Source: Perognathus longimembris pacificus (taxonomy: Eukaryota; Chordata; Mammalia; Rodentia; Heteromyidae). Taken from it: a DNA stretch of 64,000 nucleotides. The notes beneath the pieces are model-generated. The model did no database searches and was not told where the DNA came from. It worked only from the letters and a program-made list of their open reading frames with translations. The position numbers and the translations under genes are program-made. Shown here in pieces: positions 51,330 through 61,629 of this stretch. Each line of letters starts with the position of its first letter. The stretch's first letter is position 1. The stretch is taken from the NCBI RefSeq assembly GCF_023159225.1, contig NC_063166.1, forward strand, positions 47,981,149 through 48,045,148, written 5' to 3'.

Positions 51330-51640
51330 ACCAGGACCACTGTCTAACCACTTATGACTGCTCCTTTATGCCATGCCCCCTCCTGAGGGTACAATCCATG
51401 TTATCACCAGCTGGGGCCACTTCCTGCCCGCTGGTTATTACATGCAGGAGAGGCCCCACAGATGGTCCTGAGTGTCTTTGGAAAGATGTGTGCCTGACTG
51501 AGGGAGGGGAAGGAATGAAGAGAACAGGAGGAAATGCAGAAAGGAGGAGATGAAGGAAGAACCATGAAGCAGAAACTCTCCTAGGGATCCCTTATCAAAC
51601 CAAGTTTCATTCTTTCTCTCTCTTCCTTCCTTTCTTTTCT
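51330..51640. other. Intergenic DNA, no gene recognised
   Basis: No supported feature is seen. Confidence 0.4.
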
Positions 51641-51644
51641 TTTG

Positions 51645-51853
51645 TCTTTTTTTTTTTTTTGGCCCGTCCTGGGGCTTGGACTCAGGGCCTGAGCACTGTC
51701 CCTGGCTTCTTTTTGCTCAAGGTAAGCACTCTGCCACTTGAGCCACAGCGCCACTTCTGGCCGTTTTCTATATATGTGGTGCTGGGGAATCGAACTCAGG
51801 GCTTCATGTATGCGAGGCAAGCACTCTTGCCACTAGGCCATATTCCCAGCTCC
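51645..51853 (-). repeat. ID-dimer SINE
   Basis: 'ggcccgtcctggggcttgga' to 'aggccatattcccagctc'. Confidence 0.9.
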
Positions 51854-51867
51854 CCTCTTCCTACTTT

Positions 51868-51947
51868 TTATGTGGTGCTGAGAAATCGAACCCAAGGCAT
51901 CATGCATGCAAGGCAAGCACTCTGCTATTATGCCATATTCCCAGCCC
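51868..51947 (-). repeat. Single ID-like unit
   Basis: 'atgtggtgctgagaaatcga' to 'atgccatattcccagccc', directly beside a full dimer. Confidence 0.75.
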
Positions 51948-52345
51948 TTTCTTTGCTTCCTTGCTTCCTTGCTTCCTTGCTTCCTTCCTTCTTTCCTTCC
52001 TTCCTTCCTTCCTTCCTCTTTCTTTCTTTCTTTCTTTCTTCCTTCCTCTCTCTCCTTCTTCCTTCCTTCCTTTCCTTCCTCCCTTCCTCCCTTCCTCCCT
52101 TCCTCCCTCCCTCCCTTCCTTCCTCTTTCTTTCTTTTTTCTTTCTTTCTTCTGTCCTTCCTTTCTTCCTTCCTTTCCTTCCTTTCTTTCTTCCTCCTTCC
52201 CTTCTTTCCTTTCTCTCTCCCTCCCTCCCTCTTTCCCTCCCTCCCTCCTTTCCTTCCTTCCTTCCTTCCTTCCTTCCTTCCTTCCTTCCTTCCTTCTTTC
52301 CTTCCTTCCTTCCTTCCTGTCTGTCTTTCTGCTTGCTTGCTATCT
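51948..52345. repeat. Long polypyrimidine microsatellite
   Basis: About 400 bases of CCTT, CTTT, CCCT and CTTG units, ending at a reversed composite SINE tail. The 293-, 152- and 136-codon frames are translations of this repeat plus SINEs. Confidence 0.96.
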
Positions 52346-52577
52346 TGCTTTTTGCCAGTACTGAGGTTTGAACTCAGGACTTGGCCTCTGTCCCTTAGCT
52401 CTTTTGCTCAAGGTTGGTGCTCTACCACTCGAGCCACAGTTCTGCTTCCAGCTTTTTTTGTGTGGCTAATTGGAGATAAGAGTCTCACTTTCTTGCCTGA
52501 GCTGCCTTCAAACAGTGATGCTCAGATCTCAGCCTCCTAGTAGCTAGGATTATAGGCATGAGCCACTGGTTTCTGGC
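52346..52577 (-). repeat. Composite SINE
   Basis: 'gccagtactgaggtttgaac' to 'ggattataggcatgagccac'. Confidence 0.82.
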
Positions 52578-53037
52578 TCCAAGATTACTTCTTATGTTAA
52601 ATATTACAGTAGTCCATTGGTGGGATTCAGTTCCAATACTGACGAGACCAACAATCAAAATGGAGTCATTCATACTGAATGACCAACCCAAAACTCGGCT
52701 GTTTTTCTGACCAGTAGAGAAAGCAGGATTAGCAAGGGAACAGCCATATTTCCCTATCAGGCCAGTTTCAGTGAGCCTGGTGATGAAGTTCTTTATGCCC
52801 TCAGCTTTACCCCATGGGAACCTAAAGACTCATGTGTTAATCAGAATCCACTTTCCAATTGTTCTGTGTCCTATCCTTACCTTACAAGGACAGTTCTTGC
52901 TCACTTTGGCCCTTCGCTGTCTGTAAAGCTACATCCCTCTGTTAGGCACACCAGAACACCTAGTCTATTTTATAGGATCATGTTGTCTGGTTTTGGAAGT
53001 GAACATGAAGATAATTGGGACCTTTAAATTGTAATTG
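52578..53037. other. Intergenic DNA, no gene recognised
   Basis: No supported feature is seen. Confidence 0.4.
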
Positions 53038-53270
53038 TGGCTGAGAACTGGTGGCTCATATAATCCTAGCTACTCAGGAGACAGAGATCTGAGGATTGCA
53101 GTTTGAAGCCAACCTGTTCAGGAAAATCTGTGAGACTCCTATCTCTAGCCAGCAAAAGCTGAAAACGGAGCTGTGGCTCAAAGGGTAGAGCTATCACCTT
53201 GAGTGAAAAACCTACAAGACAGTACCTAGGTTCTGAGTTCAAATCCTATTACTTACACACAAGTAAATAA
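53038..53270 (+). repeat. Composite SINE
   Basis: 'tggctgagaactggtggctc' to 'gttctgagttcaaatcctat'. Confidence 0.8.
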
Positions 53271-53995
53271 ATAGTATTTGTGCCCTTTGATACTTAGGAG
53301 CATCTGAATGTTCCATCTCTCCAAGTAACAAGAATGGTAGAACCAGGAAGACAGAAGGCAAAGTGGTATCCGTTGGCTGCATTGCTAAGCTGTTCAAAAA
53401 GACTGGGAGCTATGGTTCAGCTAGCTGCTTGGTTTGGGGAGGGTGTGTGTATCTTTGAGTTTGCTTGTCCACTGGTAAAGTGACAAGAGCATCCACCTCC
53501 CAATGTTGTAAGGGTCCAGAAACCCCTCTGACAGAAACATTGGTGCAGATATAGAAGACAAGCTCTGTGTTTCCATGGAATTCCCCCCTCCCCTAGCCTG
53601 TCTTCTTGCAGTCTGGGTTTCATAGTTTCCAGACTGGGGCCTGCCAAAATCAAGGCCAGGGCTTTGTAGGGAAATGCAGCCAGTGCTGTCCAGAATAGAT
53701 GGTAGCATTCTCAGAACTGTGTGCCTCAGAGAAGCAGCTGTGTGGACACAGGGCCAGGCAGAGCTCACCCTTCCTCTAGTTCTTGGATCAATGCTGCCAA
53801 GGAAAGGGATCATGTCAACCTTAACCTGGGGCTATGACACTTGGAAGGAAGGCCCCATGTAGCCTCTTGGGTAAGCTGAGCAGCAGCAAGTGATTCTTCA
53901 TTGTCTGGTTGGTTTGTAATGTGTTATGTGCACACTTTCATTTCTTAGCCAAATAGAGTTAGGGGCTAGAGGCTCAGGGGCAGATCATGAGCTTA
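53271..53995. other. Intergenic DNA, no gene recognised
   Basis: A 130-codon frame on the - strand (53421-53813) overlaps a 62-codon + frame and has no domain I recognise. Confidence 0.4.
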
Positions 53996-53999
53996 GAAT

Positions 54000-54140
54000 G
54001 AGAGAAAGAAAGAAAGAAGGAAAGAAAGGGGAAGGAAGGAAGAAAGAGGAGAGAAAGAAAGAGAAAGAGGGAAAGAAGGAAGGAAAGAAAGAGAGAAAGA
54101 GAAGAGAGGGAAGGAAGAGGAGAGAAAGGAAAGAAGGCAA
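54000..54140. repeat. Polypurine (GAAA/GGAA)n tract
   Basis: Irregular GA-rich repeat. Unlike most other long tracts here it is not directly at a recognised SINE tail. Confidence 0.93.
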
Positions 54141-54282
54141 AGGATTCAGTCTTTTAGCAACATAAAAGCATAGAAATTTAGAAAACAAAAACAACAGAGG
54201 AGCTATCACCCAGAACACCCTCATTGTATCAGAATTTTCTGCTGTCTCTCTCTCTCTTTCTCTCTCAATATGAGTACAAGCT

Positions 54283-54560
54283 GGGTACTGGTGACTCACC
54301 CCTGTAATCCTAGCTACTCAGGAGGCTGAGATATGAGGATCATGGTTAGAAGCCAGCCCAGGCAGAAAAGTCTGTGAGATTTTTATCTCAGAAAAAACTC
54401 TTATCTCAAAAAAACAGAAAAGAAAAAAGAAACCTACTTAGAAAAAGCCCTAAGTAGTGCTGTGGCTCAAGAGGTAGAGTGCTAGCCTTGAGCTCAAAGA
54501 GGCTCAGGGACAGTGTCCAGGCCTTGAGTTCAAGCCTCAGGACTGGCAATAAACAAACAA
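54283..54560 (+). repeat. Composite SINE with small internal duplication
   Basis: 'ctgggtactggtgactcacc' to 'ttgagttcaagcctcaggac'. 'cttatctc' type sequence is repeated in the middle, lengthening the linker. Confidence 0.8.
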
Positions 54561-54721
54561 ACATACATACTACATGTCAGGATGGCTCTAGGTGCTAGCA
54601 ACACAGTCACAGCATAGCAGCTAGCTTCTTCTCTCATAGAGTCCCCTCCTGCTAGGCACAGAAAAAATTATACAAGGAGCTAATATATACATATATATTT
54701 GCAAAGGAAAAAAAATGGAGG

Positions 54722-54785
54722 GTACCTATAGTCCTGTGCCTGCCTGCTAGGCAAGTGTTCTACCACTGAGCGACATCCTCAGCCC
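54722..54785 (-). repeat. ID-like fragment
   Basis: 'ctgctaggcaagtgttctac' followed by 'gcgacatcctcagccc'. Confidence 0.6.
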
Positions 54786-55330
54786 TTGACTTTTGTTTTA
54801 AAGGAGTTACATGGATTGCCTACTAGATTGTAGGAGGAAAAAGTTGGAGCAACTAGAAGCCTCCTGAATAATCTAAAGAGGAGATGGATGTTGACTAAAT
54901 GGGGGAGGGGCTAGTGCTGGGGTATTCTGAAAGTCGCCCCTGGATTTGCTAATTGGTTGCATTTGACTTGTGAGATAAGGAATCTAGGTTGAACAGGGTA
55001 TATGCCTGAAGAGGACAATACATTTTTTACCCTCTGACCTGGAAGATCACTGTTTGAAGAAGGATTCCCAGGATATAATGTGGTTGAGATGTTAATTATA
55101 CAATTGAATCTGGGACTGATACTTTGGAGGAAAGATCCTGGCCACTAGTACCATTCCGAGAGCTGGAGAACAAGGAGAAAGCTGGCTGCTGTTTCCTGGG
55201 AGGAGGGAAAAGAGGATGGCTAGGGATGAAGTTTTGGGCCATCTCAAGATATTGAGGGCAAGGAGATTAAAAAAAAAAAAAAAAGACCAGTATAGACCAG
55301 TGTTGAGACAGAGAGGTCTGTGACAGGAGA
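54786..55330. other. Intergenic DNA, no gene recognised
   Basis: Includes an isolated A-run at 55269-55284 without a recognisable retroposon body before it. Confidence 0.4.
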
Positions 55331-55334
55331 ACCA

Positions 55335-55336
<2 letters not shown>

Positions 55337-55389
<53 letters not shown>
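55337..55389. repeat. (GT)n microsatellite
   Basis: About 26 units directly before a reversed composite SINE. Confidence 0.97.
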
Positions 55390-55395
<6 letters not shown>

Positions 55396-55625
55396 ATGAG
55401 TGCATGCATCTTGAACTAAGAGCCTGGGTGCTGTCCCTGAGCTCTTTTTTGTTCAAGGCTAGCTCTCTGCCACTTCAGTCACAGCTCCACTTCTGGCTTT
55501 TTGGTGGTTAATTGGAGATGGAAGTCTCATGAACTTTACTGCTTGGGCTGGCTTTGAATAGCAATTCTCAGATCTCAGCCTCCAGAGTAGCTAGAATTGT
55601 AGGTGTGAGCCACAGGTGCCCCACA
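55390..55625 (-). repeat. Composite SINE
   Basis: 'cttgaactaagagcctgggt' to 'ttgtaggtgtgagccacagg'. Confidence 0.82.
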
Positions 55626-56009
55626 CCATGCATTAAAATAGTTTTATCAGCTATTTTATCAGCTGTTTTGTTTCTATGATTGAGGGAAAAAACATTCCAA
55701 CGTGACTTAAGATAGGAATTTATTACTTCTCACAAGTCTGAGGATTGATGGGGAAGCTCTTTTGTACCATGAGTGAAACTCCTATGCTTGGGGCTAGAAC
55801 ATCCCAAAGGAACTTGCTTGATTAGCAATGGGAATTTATTGATTTAGATGTAGGTGCTTGGGACTAGCCTTTCCCTTCAACCCTGCCCTCTTAGTAAATC
55901 TTTATTAGGGTCATTTCTTAATTTGCTCCACTAGGGGGCTTAGGATTGACATGTGATAGTAGGATATAGCTTTGTTTTTGTTTTTGTAAAGGTTTATAGG
56001 TTCTGGCCC
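55626..56009. other. Intergenic DNA, no gene recognised
   Basis: No supported feature is seen. Confidence 0.4.
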
Positions 56010-56152
56010 TAGCCAAGCTTTTGTTTTGTTTGTTTGGGCTTTGCTTGTTCAAATGGGGCCTTGCTCTGCTGTCTAAGCTGTTTTCAAATTTGTGGGTCCC
56101 AGGGGTCCTCCCATCTCAGCCACCCCAGTAGTTAAGACTACAAGTGTGCATA
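56010..56152 (-). repeat. B1-like SINE monomer, diverged
   Basis: 'caaatggggccttgctctgc', 'cctcccatctcagccacccc' and 'actacaagtgtgca' fit a reversed B1. Confidence 0.6.
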
Positions 56153-56161
56153 GTTTAGATA

Positions 56162-56162
<1 letters not shown>

Positions 56163-56201
<39 letters not shown>
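56163..56201. repeat. (TG)n microsatellite
   Basis: About 19 units directly before a reversed composite SINE. Confidence 0.96.
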
Positions 56202-56206
<5 letters not shown>

Positions 56207-56425
56207 GGTACTGGAGTGTAAACTCAGGGTCTTGTCCACTCGGCTTTTTCTGCTCAAGGTCGGTACTATACTACTTGAGACATACTTCCCCTTCTGGCTC
56301 TCTGCTGATTAATTGGAGATTTTTTTTTTTTTTTCAGATTTGTCTGCCAGGGCTGGCTTTGAACCTCCATCCTCCAGTTTCAGCCTCCTGAGTAGTTAGG
56401 GTTACAGGTGTGAGCCACGAAGTGC
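56202..56425 (-). repeat. Composite SINE
   Basis: 'ttgctggtactggagtgtaa' to 'ggttacaggtgtgagccacg'. Confidence 0.82.
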
Positions 56426-56859
56426 CCCTCTGCTTAGACAATTTTTAAGCTAGGTGGAAAATGCAGTTTAAGTGCCAAGCACATGTTGTGCTAGCCATTG
56501 TCACTGCAGCAGAGTTGTCAGTCCTGTGGCAGGAAGCAGCATTCTGCACACGGGGACTGGTGGCTGACCCCACAGCTGGGGCTGCCTCTGAAGGGCAGGC
56601 TCCTTTTCTCCTGCTGTTGTCACAGCTAACAGGAAGGAACCTTTGCCAGCTTGAAGAACCCAACAAACCAGTTTCCCAGAATCCTCCATCTTCTTGGGGT
56701 TATCTTCATTATTATATGTTTACTTCTTGGGTGTGGAAATATTAAAAAAGCAAAACAAAACCGTAGAAACAGTTTTCCTTTTCTTTCTTTCTTTTTAAAA
56801 CACTTCACAGCTCCTCAACAATGCACAATGTCCTATATATTCTTCACCCTAGTCTTATG
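56426..56859. other. Intergenic DNA, no gene recognised
   Basis: Opposed frames of 94 and 73 codons overlap, with no domain. Confidence 0.4.
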
Positions 56860-56975
56860 AGAGGGAGAGGGATTGCTCTAGTTTCACAGAAAAGAAAAAA
56901 AAAAAAGAGCCAGGAAGTTTAGGAACTTACCCAAAGGTCACTGGGAGCAGAAATGTCAGATTTGAACCCGGGCCA
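56860..56975 (-). repeat. MIR element
   Basis: 'ctctagtttcacagaaaaga', 'ggaacttacccaaaggtcac' and 'gtcagatttgaacccgggcc' are the reversed MIR core. Confidence 0.7.
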
Positions 56976-57289
56976 CAGACACTGGAGCAATCCAAGAATA
57001 ATCCCCACGGCCTCAAATCAACCAAGGTCACAAAAACCTTTGCACTTTTGAGTTAAACTTTTTCCCCTGGGCAAGAGAGACCAAGGTGGGGAGGTGGGTG
57101 ACAGAAACTTCAGGTTCTGCTCAGGCCTCCATAATTCCTGGTTTGAAGGCCTCCCCTGCCAGTTTCTTCCGGGGGCGGCACCTCTGTATGCTGTGGGTAG
57201 GGTACAGGCCAGCACCGTTAGGAGAGGGGCTCACTCTTAAGGGAGCAACTGAGAATGGTAACTTTGTGATGCTAAACGGACGTCCTCGG

Positions 57290-57734
57290 ACTCATCCGTG
57301 CGCTTCGGTCGCTCCAAAATCGCTGCATCCGCCAGGCACTGACATTCCATACCCCACCCCCCCACCCCGGGTTCCCCGCACCCCAATCCTCCCCCCCACC
57401 CCCTGCGCCGCCCCAACACACGTGCCTCTGCTGTCGCGGGTAAGGAGAAGCTTTAAAAAGCGCGCGCAGAAACCAGCACAGCCCGATGTCCAGAAGCATC
57501 AGCGCTGGAGCGCAGAGCAGCCCGCCGCTCCCCTGCTCCCCTTCCCCCCAGCTGCTCCCCGTTTCCTTTCGAGGCCTCCGATCTCCAGCGTGAGGAGAAG
57601 GGGTGGGGACCCAAGCGGCCTCAAGGGAGCCCCGAGGAGTGGGTGGTGGCTAGAGGGCGGAGTCAGGGCGGGGCCCGCGAAGGCTCCAAGGGGCACCCCG
57701 AGCTCCCGGTACCCTCAGTGGGGTGTCGGGCGAG
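57290..57734 (+). promoter_or_regulatory. ACSS1: ACSS1 CpG-rich promoter region
   Basis: GC content rises sharply from about 57280 and CpG dinucleotides are frequent through exon 1. Sp1-type GGGCGG/GGCGGGGCC boxes lie near 57655-57680, and a reversed GC-rich block at 57350-57415. A TTTAAAAA near 57452 may be incidental. A TATA-less CpG promoter is expected for this housekeeping-type gene. The transcription start is not determined. Confidence 0.6.
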
Positions 57735-58062
57735 ATGGCGGCGCTCAGCCTGGGCCGCGGCGTGGGGCGGCTGGTGGGCAGCTTGCGCGGGCGCTCGGGG
57801 CAGCCTGGGAGACGGCTGTGTGCGGGGAGCGCGCCGCGCGGGGCGGCCTTGGGGCTCTCGGGTAGCGCCCCCACCCCCGCCACTGCGCCCCCCGGTTCGT
57901 ACCCCGCGTTGAGCGCTCAGGCAGCCCTGGAGCCGGCTGCCTTTTGGGGACCGCTGGCGCGCGACACGCTCGTGTGGGACACCCCCTACCACACCGTCTG
58001 GGACTGCGACTTCACCACTGGCAGGATTGGCTGGTTCCTAGGAGGCCAGTTAAACGTGTCTG
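57735..58062 (+). CDS. ACSS1: ACSS1 coding exon 1 (mitochondrial acetyl-CoA synthetase)
   Basis: ACSS1 (AceCS2) is the mitochondrial-matrix enzyme that joins acetate to coenzyme A using ATP, giving acetyl-CoA. This exon encodes 109 residues plus one base, ending at the donor G|GTGAGT. Residues 1 to about 40 are rich in Arg, Gly, Ala and Ser and lack acids (MAALSLGRGVGRLVGSLRGR), a mitochondrial presequence. From about 54 the conserved start of acetyl-CoA synthetases follows: SYPALSAQA, then PAAFWGPLARDTLVWDTPYH and WFLGGQLNVS. The ATG at 57735 is chosen because its context (gcgagATGg) and protein match the family start. Frames running past 58062 are intron read-through. Later exons lie beyond the window, so only the amino end is seen. 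Confidence 0.95.
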
Positions 58063-59015
58063 GTGAGTGGGCTGCGGGGGCCCGGGGACACCCCGAACTC
58101 ACGCGTTCCGAAGACACTGAAGGAACTTCTCCAACACCCCCTCCCCCAACAGCTGTCACCGGCCCAGGCGAATGGAGCCGGCTTGGATCTCCTTACCCGA
58201 GCCCCCTGCTCCAGCATTCGCCCCACCCCCACCTCCCCGACCCTGCGCCACGTCCCCCGTGCTCAGCATCCCACCCGATGGGGCCTAGGGTCTCCAGTCC
58301 CAGGGCAGACCAGAGGCTCGCGAATCTGCTCTTCCTACTCTGTCCAGTGCCCGTGGACACTGGGCCCCACGCGCAGTTTCTCAGTTGATTGTCTTCACAG
58401 TTTAATGTCTTCACAGGCTGCAAGGCTCAAGTCTGGGTGAAGCAGCAGGCGACACCTGTGCTAGGCTGAGGGGGGGGGGGGGCTAGTTCGGGGATGGGGA
58501 GGAACAGAGCAAGGTGTCCCTGGCCAGCGGCATAAACGGAGAGCAGCATGTGAGCATGTAGCCCTGGTTGTCACCGCCAACTGCCTGGCTGTGACTCCCC
58601 TGAGAACTAACCCAACCGAGTAAACATAGCCACAGCCACGGGCTGGTTATCTCCTTGTTCTGGGGAGTGTGGGCGGGAGTCTCTCAGAACTGTGTAGCCA
58701 AGACATACTTCCTGCCTTAGACCCGGTGGGTGGGCCTGGGCGGCCCCAAAGCCCTCTCCAGCAGCTAGGCACCTGGTTTCTGCAGAGCCTGAACCCTGTT
58801 CTGCTAAGATTTGGGGGCAGGAGGACATATGCTACCTCTGGCTATAATCACCAGAGGCACTGAGAAGGCAGCAAAGAAACCTTGGCCCTGGAACTGCAGT
58901 CCAAGGCTGATTCTTCTGGGTAGGCCTCTGGGAGGAGAGCCTGGCACCCAGTGGGGTAGTCAGAGAGGCTGTGGTTCTAGGGCTGGGTGAATCTGGGAAG
59001 AAAAGAACTACAGGT
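58063..59015 (+). other. ACSS1: ACSS1 intron 1, first part
   Basis: GC-rich intron after the donor, then unique DNA with a G-run (about 58470-58483). No second ACSS1 exon is recognised anywhere to the end of the window, so intron 1 is at least 5.9 kb. Confidence 0.8.
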
Positions 59016-59019
59016 TTTC

Positions 59020-59254
59020 TTTCTTTCTTTCTTTTTTTTTTTTTTTTTTTGTTTGCTTTTTTGGCCAGTCCTGGGCCTTGGACTCAGGGCCTGAGCACTG
59101 TCCCTGGCTTCTTTTTGCTCAAGGTTAGCACTCTGCCACTTGAGCCACAGCGCCACTTCTGGCCGTTTTCTGTATATGTGGTGCTGGGGAATTGAACCCA
59201 GGGCCTCATGTATGGGAGGCAAGCACTCTTGCCACTAGGCCATATCCCCAGCCT
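59020..59254 (-). repeat. ID-dimer SINE
   Basis: Perfect duplication 'gaactacaggttttc' at 59005-59019 and 59255-59269. Confidence 0.94.
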
Positions 59255-59477
59255 GAACTACAGGTTTTCGTGCTTGCCCAAGGGACAAATGTGGAGCTGG
59301 AAGCTGGTGTCTTTCTAATTCTACTCTCTCTTCCAGTAATTCTCGTCTTCTGAGGCTTTGTCCTTGCTTGTAAAAAGGGACAGTAATGCTCACCTGTTCA
59401 GGCTGGCTGTGTGAGTGCCGGAATGCTAAGACTGGGCTCAGACCTTACTGGTGATCAACAAGCAATAGCACATTTTT

Positions 59478-59668
59478 GTTTTTTGGTGCCAGTACTAGTG
59501 CTTGAACTCAGGGCCTTGTGTTCTCACTTGGCTTTTTCTCTCACTTCTAGCATTTTGCTAATTAGAGTCTCATGGGCTTTTCTGCTAGGTGTTGGTTTTG
59601 AACCTTGTCAGATCTCAGCCTCCTTAATAGCTAGGATTACAGAGATGAGATATCAGCATCTGGCAAGC
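59478..59668 (-). repeat. Composite SINE, shortened
   Basis: 'ggtgccagtactagtgcttg' to 'tagctaggattacagagatg'. Confidence 0.75.
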
Positions 59669-60113
59669 AGTAGCAATTTGAACAGTATATGTAGTCATCA
59701 TATATTCAAACATTCCAAATACAGAACCTCAAAGGAACTTTGGACCAGCTCCCCCACCTCACTGAATATTACTTTGTGGGTTTAATCAAAATGAGTCACC
59801 AGATAAGTGTTTTCTTTAATATTGAGTCAACAAGTGTGCTTGAACTAGTGGAGGTTAAAAAAAAAAAAAAAAGAACCTTGATGTTTGCAGAGTTGGTGGA
59901 ATGTGTCCTTGAAGGGTCTAAAGCAATTTGGAAAAGGACAAGTACAGTTCCTTTGGAAATGGCCCTGGCCATAGGCTGCCTAGGCCAAAGGAATGTCATC
60001 AGTGGTTAGCTCCTGTGGCTACAGCGAATAAGGCAGTGGGGTGGGCTTCAGGGCTGACCTGGGGACTTTATCCTGGCCAAGGTCAGGTGTGGTCAGTGAC
60101 ACTTCTCCTCCTC
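59669..60113. other. Intronic DNA, no feature recognised
   Basis: Includes an A-run near 59857-59873 with no retroposon body that I can identify. Confidence 0.4.
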
Positions 60114-60313
60114 CTTTTTTTTTTTTTTTTTGCCAGTCCTGGGGCTTGAACTCAGGGCCTGGCCACTGTCCTGGCCACTGTCCTTGGGCTTCTTTTTGCT
60201 TGAGCTCCAGCACCACTTCTGGCCTTTTCTGATTATGTGGTACTGAGGAATCGAACCCAGGGCTTCATGCATGCTAGGCAAGCACTCTACCACTATGCCA
60301 CATTCCCAGCCCT
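60114..60313 (-). repeat. ID-dimer SINE, older subfamily
   Basis: 'gccagtcctggggcttgaac' to 'tatgccacattcccagccc'. A 10-base unit 'ctggccactg' is duplicated inside (about 60160-60182). Confidence 0.85.
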
Positions 60314-60314
60314 T

Positions 60315-60399
60315 TCCTCCTCCTCCTCCTCCTCCTCCTCCTCCTCCTCCTCCTCCTCCTCCTCCTCCTCCTCCTCCTCCTCCTCCTCCTCCTCCTCCT
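60315..60399. repeat. (TCC)n trinucleotide repeat
   Basis: About 28 near-perfect units between one SINE and the tail of the next. The poly-Ser and poly-Arg frames over it are artefacts. Confidence 0.97.
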
Positions 60400-60625
60400 A
60401 TTGGGGCTTGAACTCCTGGTCTTATTCTTTTGTTTGATATTTTTGCTCAAGCCTGGAACTCTACCATTTGAGCCACAGCTCCACATCAGGGTTCCACACC
60501 CCCCACCCCCGGTTACTTGGAGATGAGTCCCTTGGACATTACCTGGCTGGCTTCAAACCTCAATCTTCAGATCTTGGCTTCCTGGATAGCTAGGGTTACA
60601 AGTGTGAGCCACCAGAACCCAGTTT
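60400..60625 (-). repeat. Composite SINE
   Basis: 'attggggcttgaactcctgg' to 'gttacaagtgtgagccacca'. Confidence 0.82.
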
Positions 60626-60841
60626 CTTCTGCCTCATTTTTTCTTCATTTACTCCTCCTGAAAATGTGGCCTTTATAGTAACCATAGGTAGACACTGAGC
60701 TTCAGAAAACTAACTTGTAGGAAAATAGCACTTCCATGGATCTCTTCCTTTGGATGGCCCTGCTTAGGCACCAGGCTGTCGCAACATCCTTGCTCTTTGT
60801 CAGTGTCTGAAAACCAGAGTAGTAAAAATTCGAAGAGGGGG

Positions 60842-61031
60842 GCTGGAAATATGACCTAGTGGCAAGAGTGCTTGCCTCATGTACATGAAGCCCTGGGTTT
60901 GATTCCTCAGCACCACATATATAGAAAAGGCCTGAAGTGGCGCTGTGGCTCAAGTTGGCAGAGTGCTAGCCTTGAGCAAAAAGAAGCCAGGGACAGAGCT
61001 CAGAACCTGAGTTCAAGGCGCAGTACTGGCA
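60842..61031 (+). repeat. ID-dimer SINE
   Basis: 'ggctggaaatatgacctagt' to 'gttcaaggcgcagtactggc'. Confidence 0.88.
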
Positions 61032-61032
61032 A

Positions 61033-61075
<43 letters not shown>

Positions 61076-61078
61076 ATA
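61031..61078. repeat. (AAAT)n microsatellite
   Basis: About 11 units forming the tail of the preceding ID-dimer SINE. Confidence 0.96.
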
Positions 61079-61629
61079 TCAAAGAAGGACACAATTGTAC
61101 TGGGAGACACCTAGAAAACTGTGGATGTGGTAGGATTTGTTTTGGCCCCATCTATCTCTCATGTGTGATAATGTCAGCATGAGGATGGCTTGTGCCAAAA
61201 AAGGAAAGAAAAAAAAAAGAAAACAATGGACACTTGCATCCCCCCTTTAATGATAGCTAAACCAGTACGTCTCAAAAGTTGGTCTTGGGCCACAGCAACC
61301 TGGCAACATTTTAGAAAGTCAAATTTTGGGCCTATCATAGACCTCTATGGATTTAGAAATTCAGAGGCTGGTGGCTTGCCACCTGTTGTAAACTAACATT
61401 CTAGAAAAGCAGATGTGAATTCAAGTCTGAGGGCCACCGACTGCATGCACCCAAACCAAACCAAAACAAAACAAAAACATACCAGGGCAGACAAAGATCC
61501 TTCTAAAACAGGCAGAATTGGGATTCATGTGGTGACAATGGCTCAAACAAACATGTGTAACACTGTTGTTCAGTAGTTTCTGCAATGTGTTTTAAGTGAC
61601 CTCATCTACTTTCTTTTTCTTTTTATTCA
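61079..61629. other. Intronic DNA, no feature recognised
   Basis: Contains an (AACC/AAAAC)n-rich patch near 61450-61480. Confidence 0.4.

Noticed and set aside
51659..52540. 293-codon + frame, the longest open frame in the window
   Set aside because: It joins an ID-dimer SINE, a CCTT/CTTT tract and a composite SINE. The protein is repeat-derived Phe/Leu/Ser/Pro.
55269..55284. A-run as a possible tail of a processed pseudogene
   Set aside because: No recognisable mRNA copy precedes it and no target duplication was found.
57086..57865. 259-codon + frame over the ACSS1 promoter
   Set aside because: It is out of frame with ACSS1 and lies in CpG-rich promoter DNA where stop codons are rare.
57663..57992. 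Antisense frames over ACSS1 exon 1
   Set aside because: They are low-stop shadows of GC-rich coding DNA.
60237..60486. Poly-Ser (+) and poly-Arg (-) frames
   Set aside because: They are translations of the (TCC)n repeat between two SINEs.
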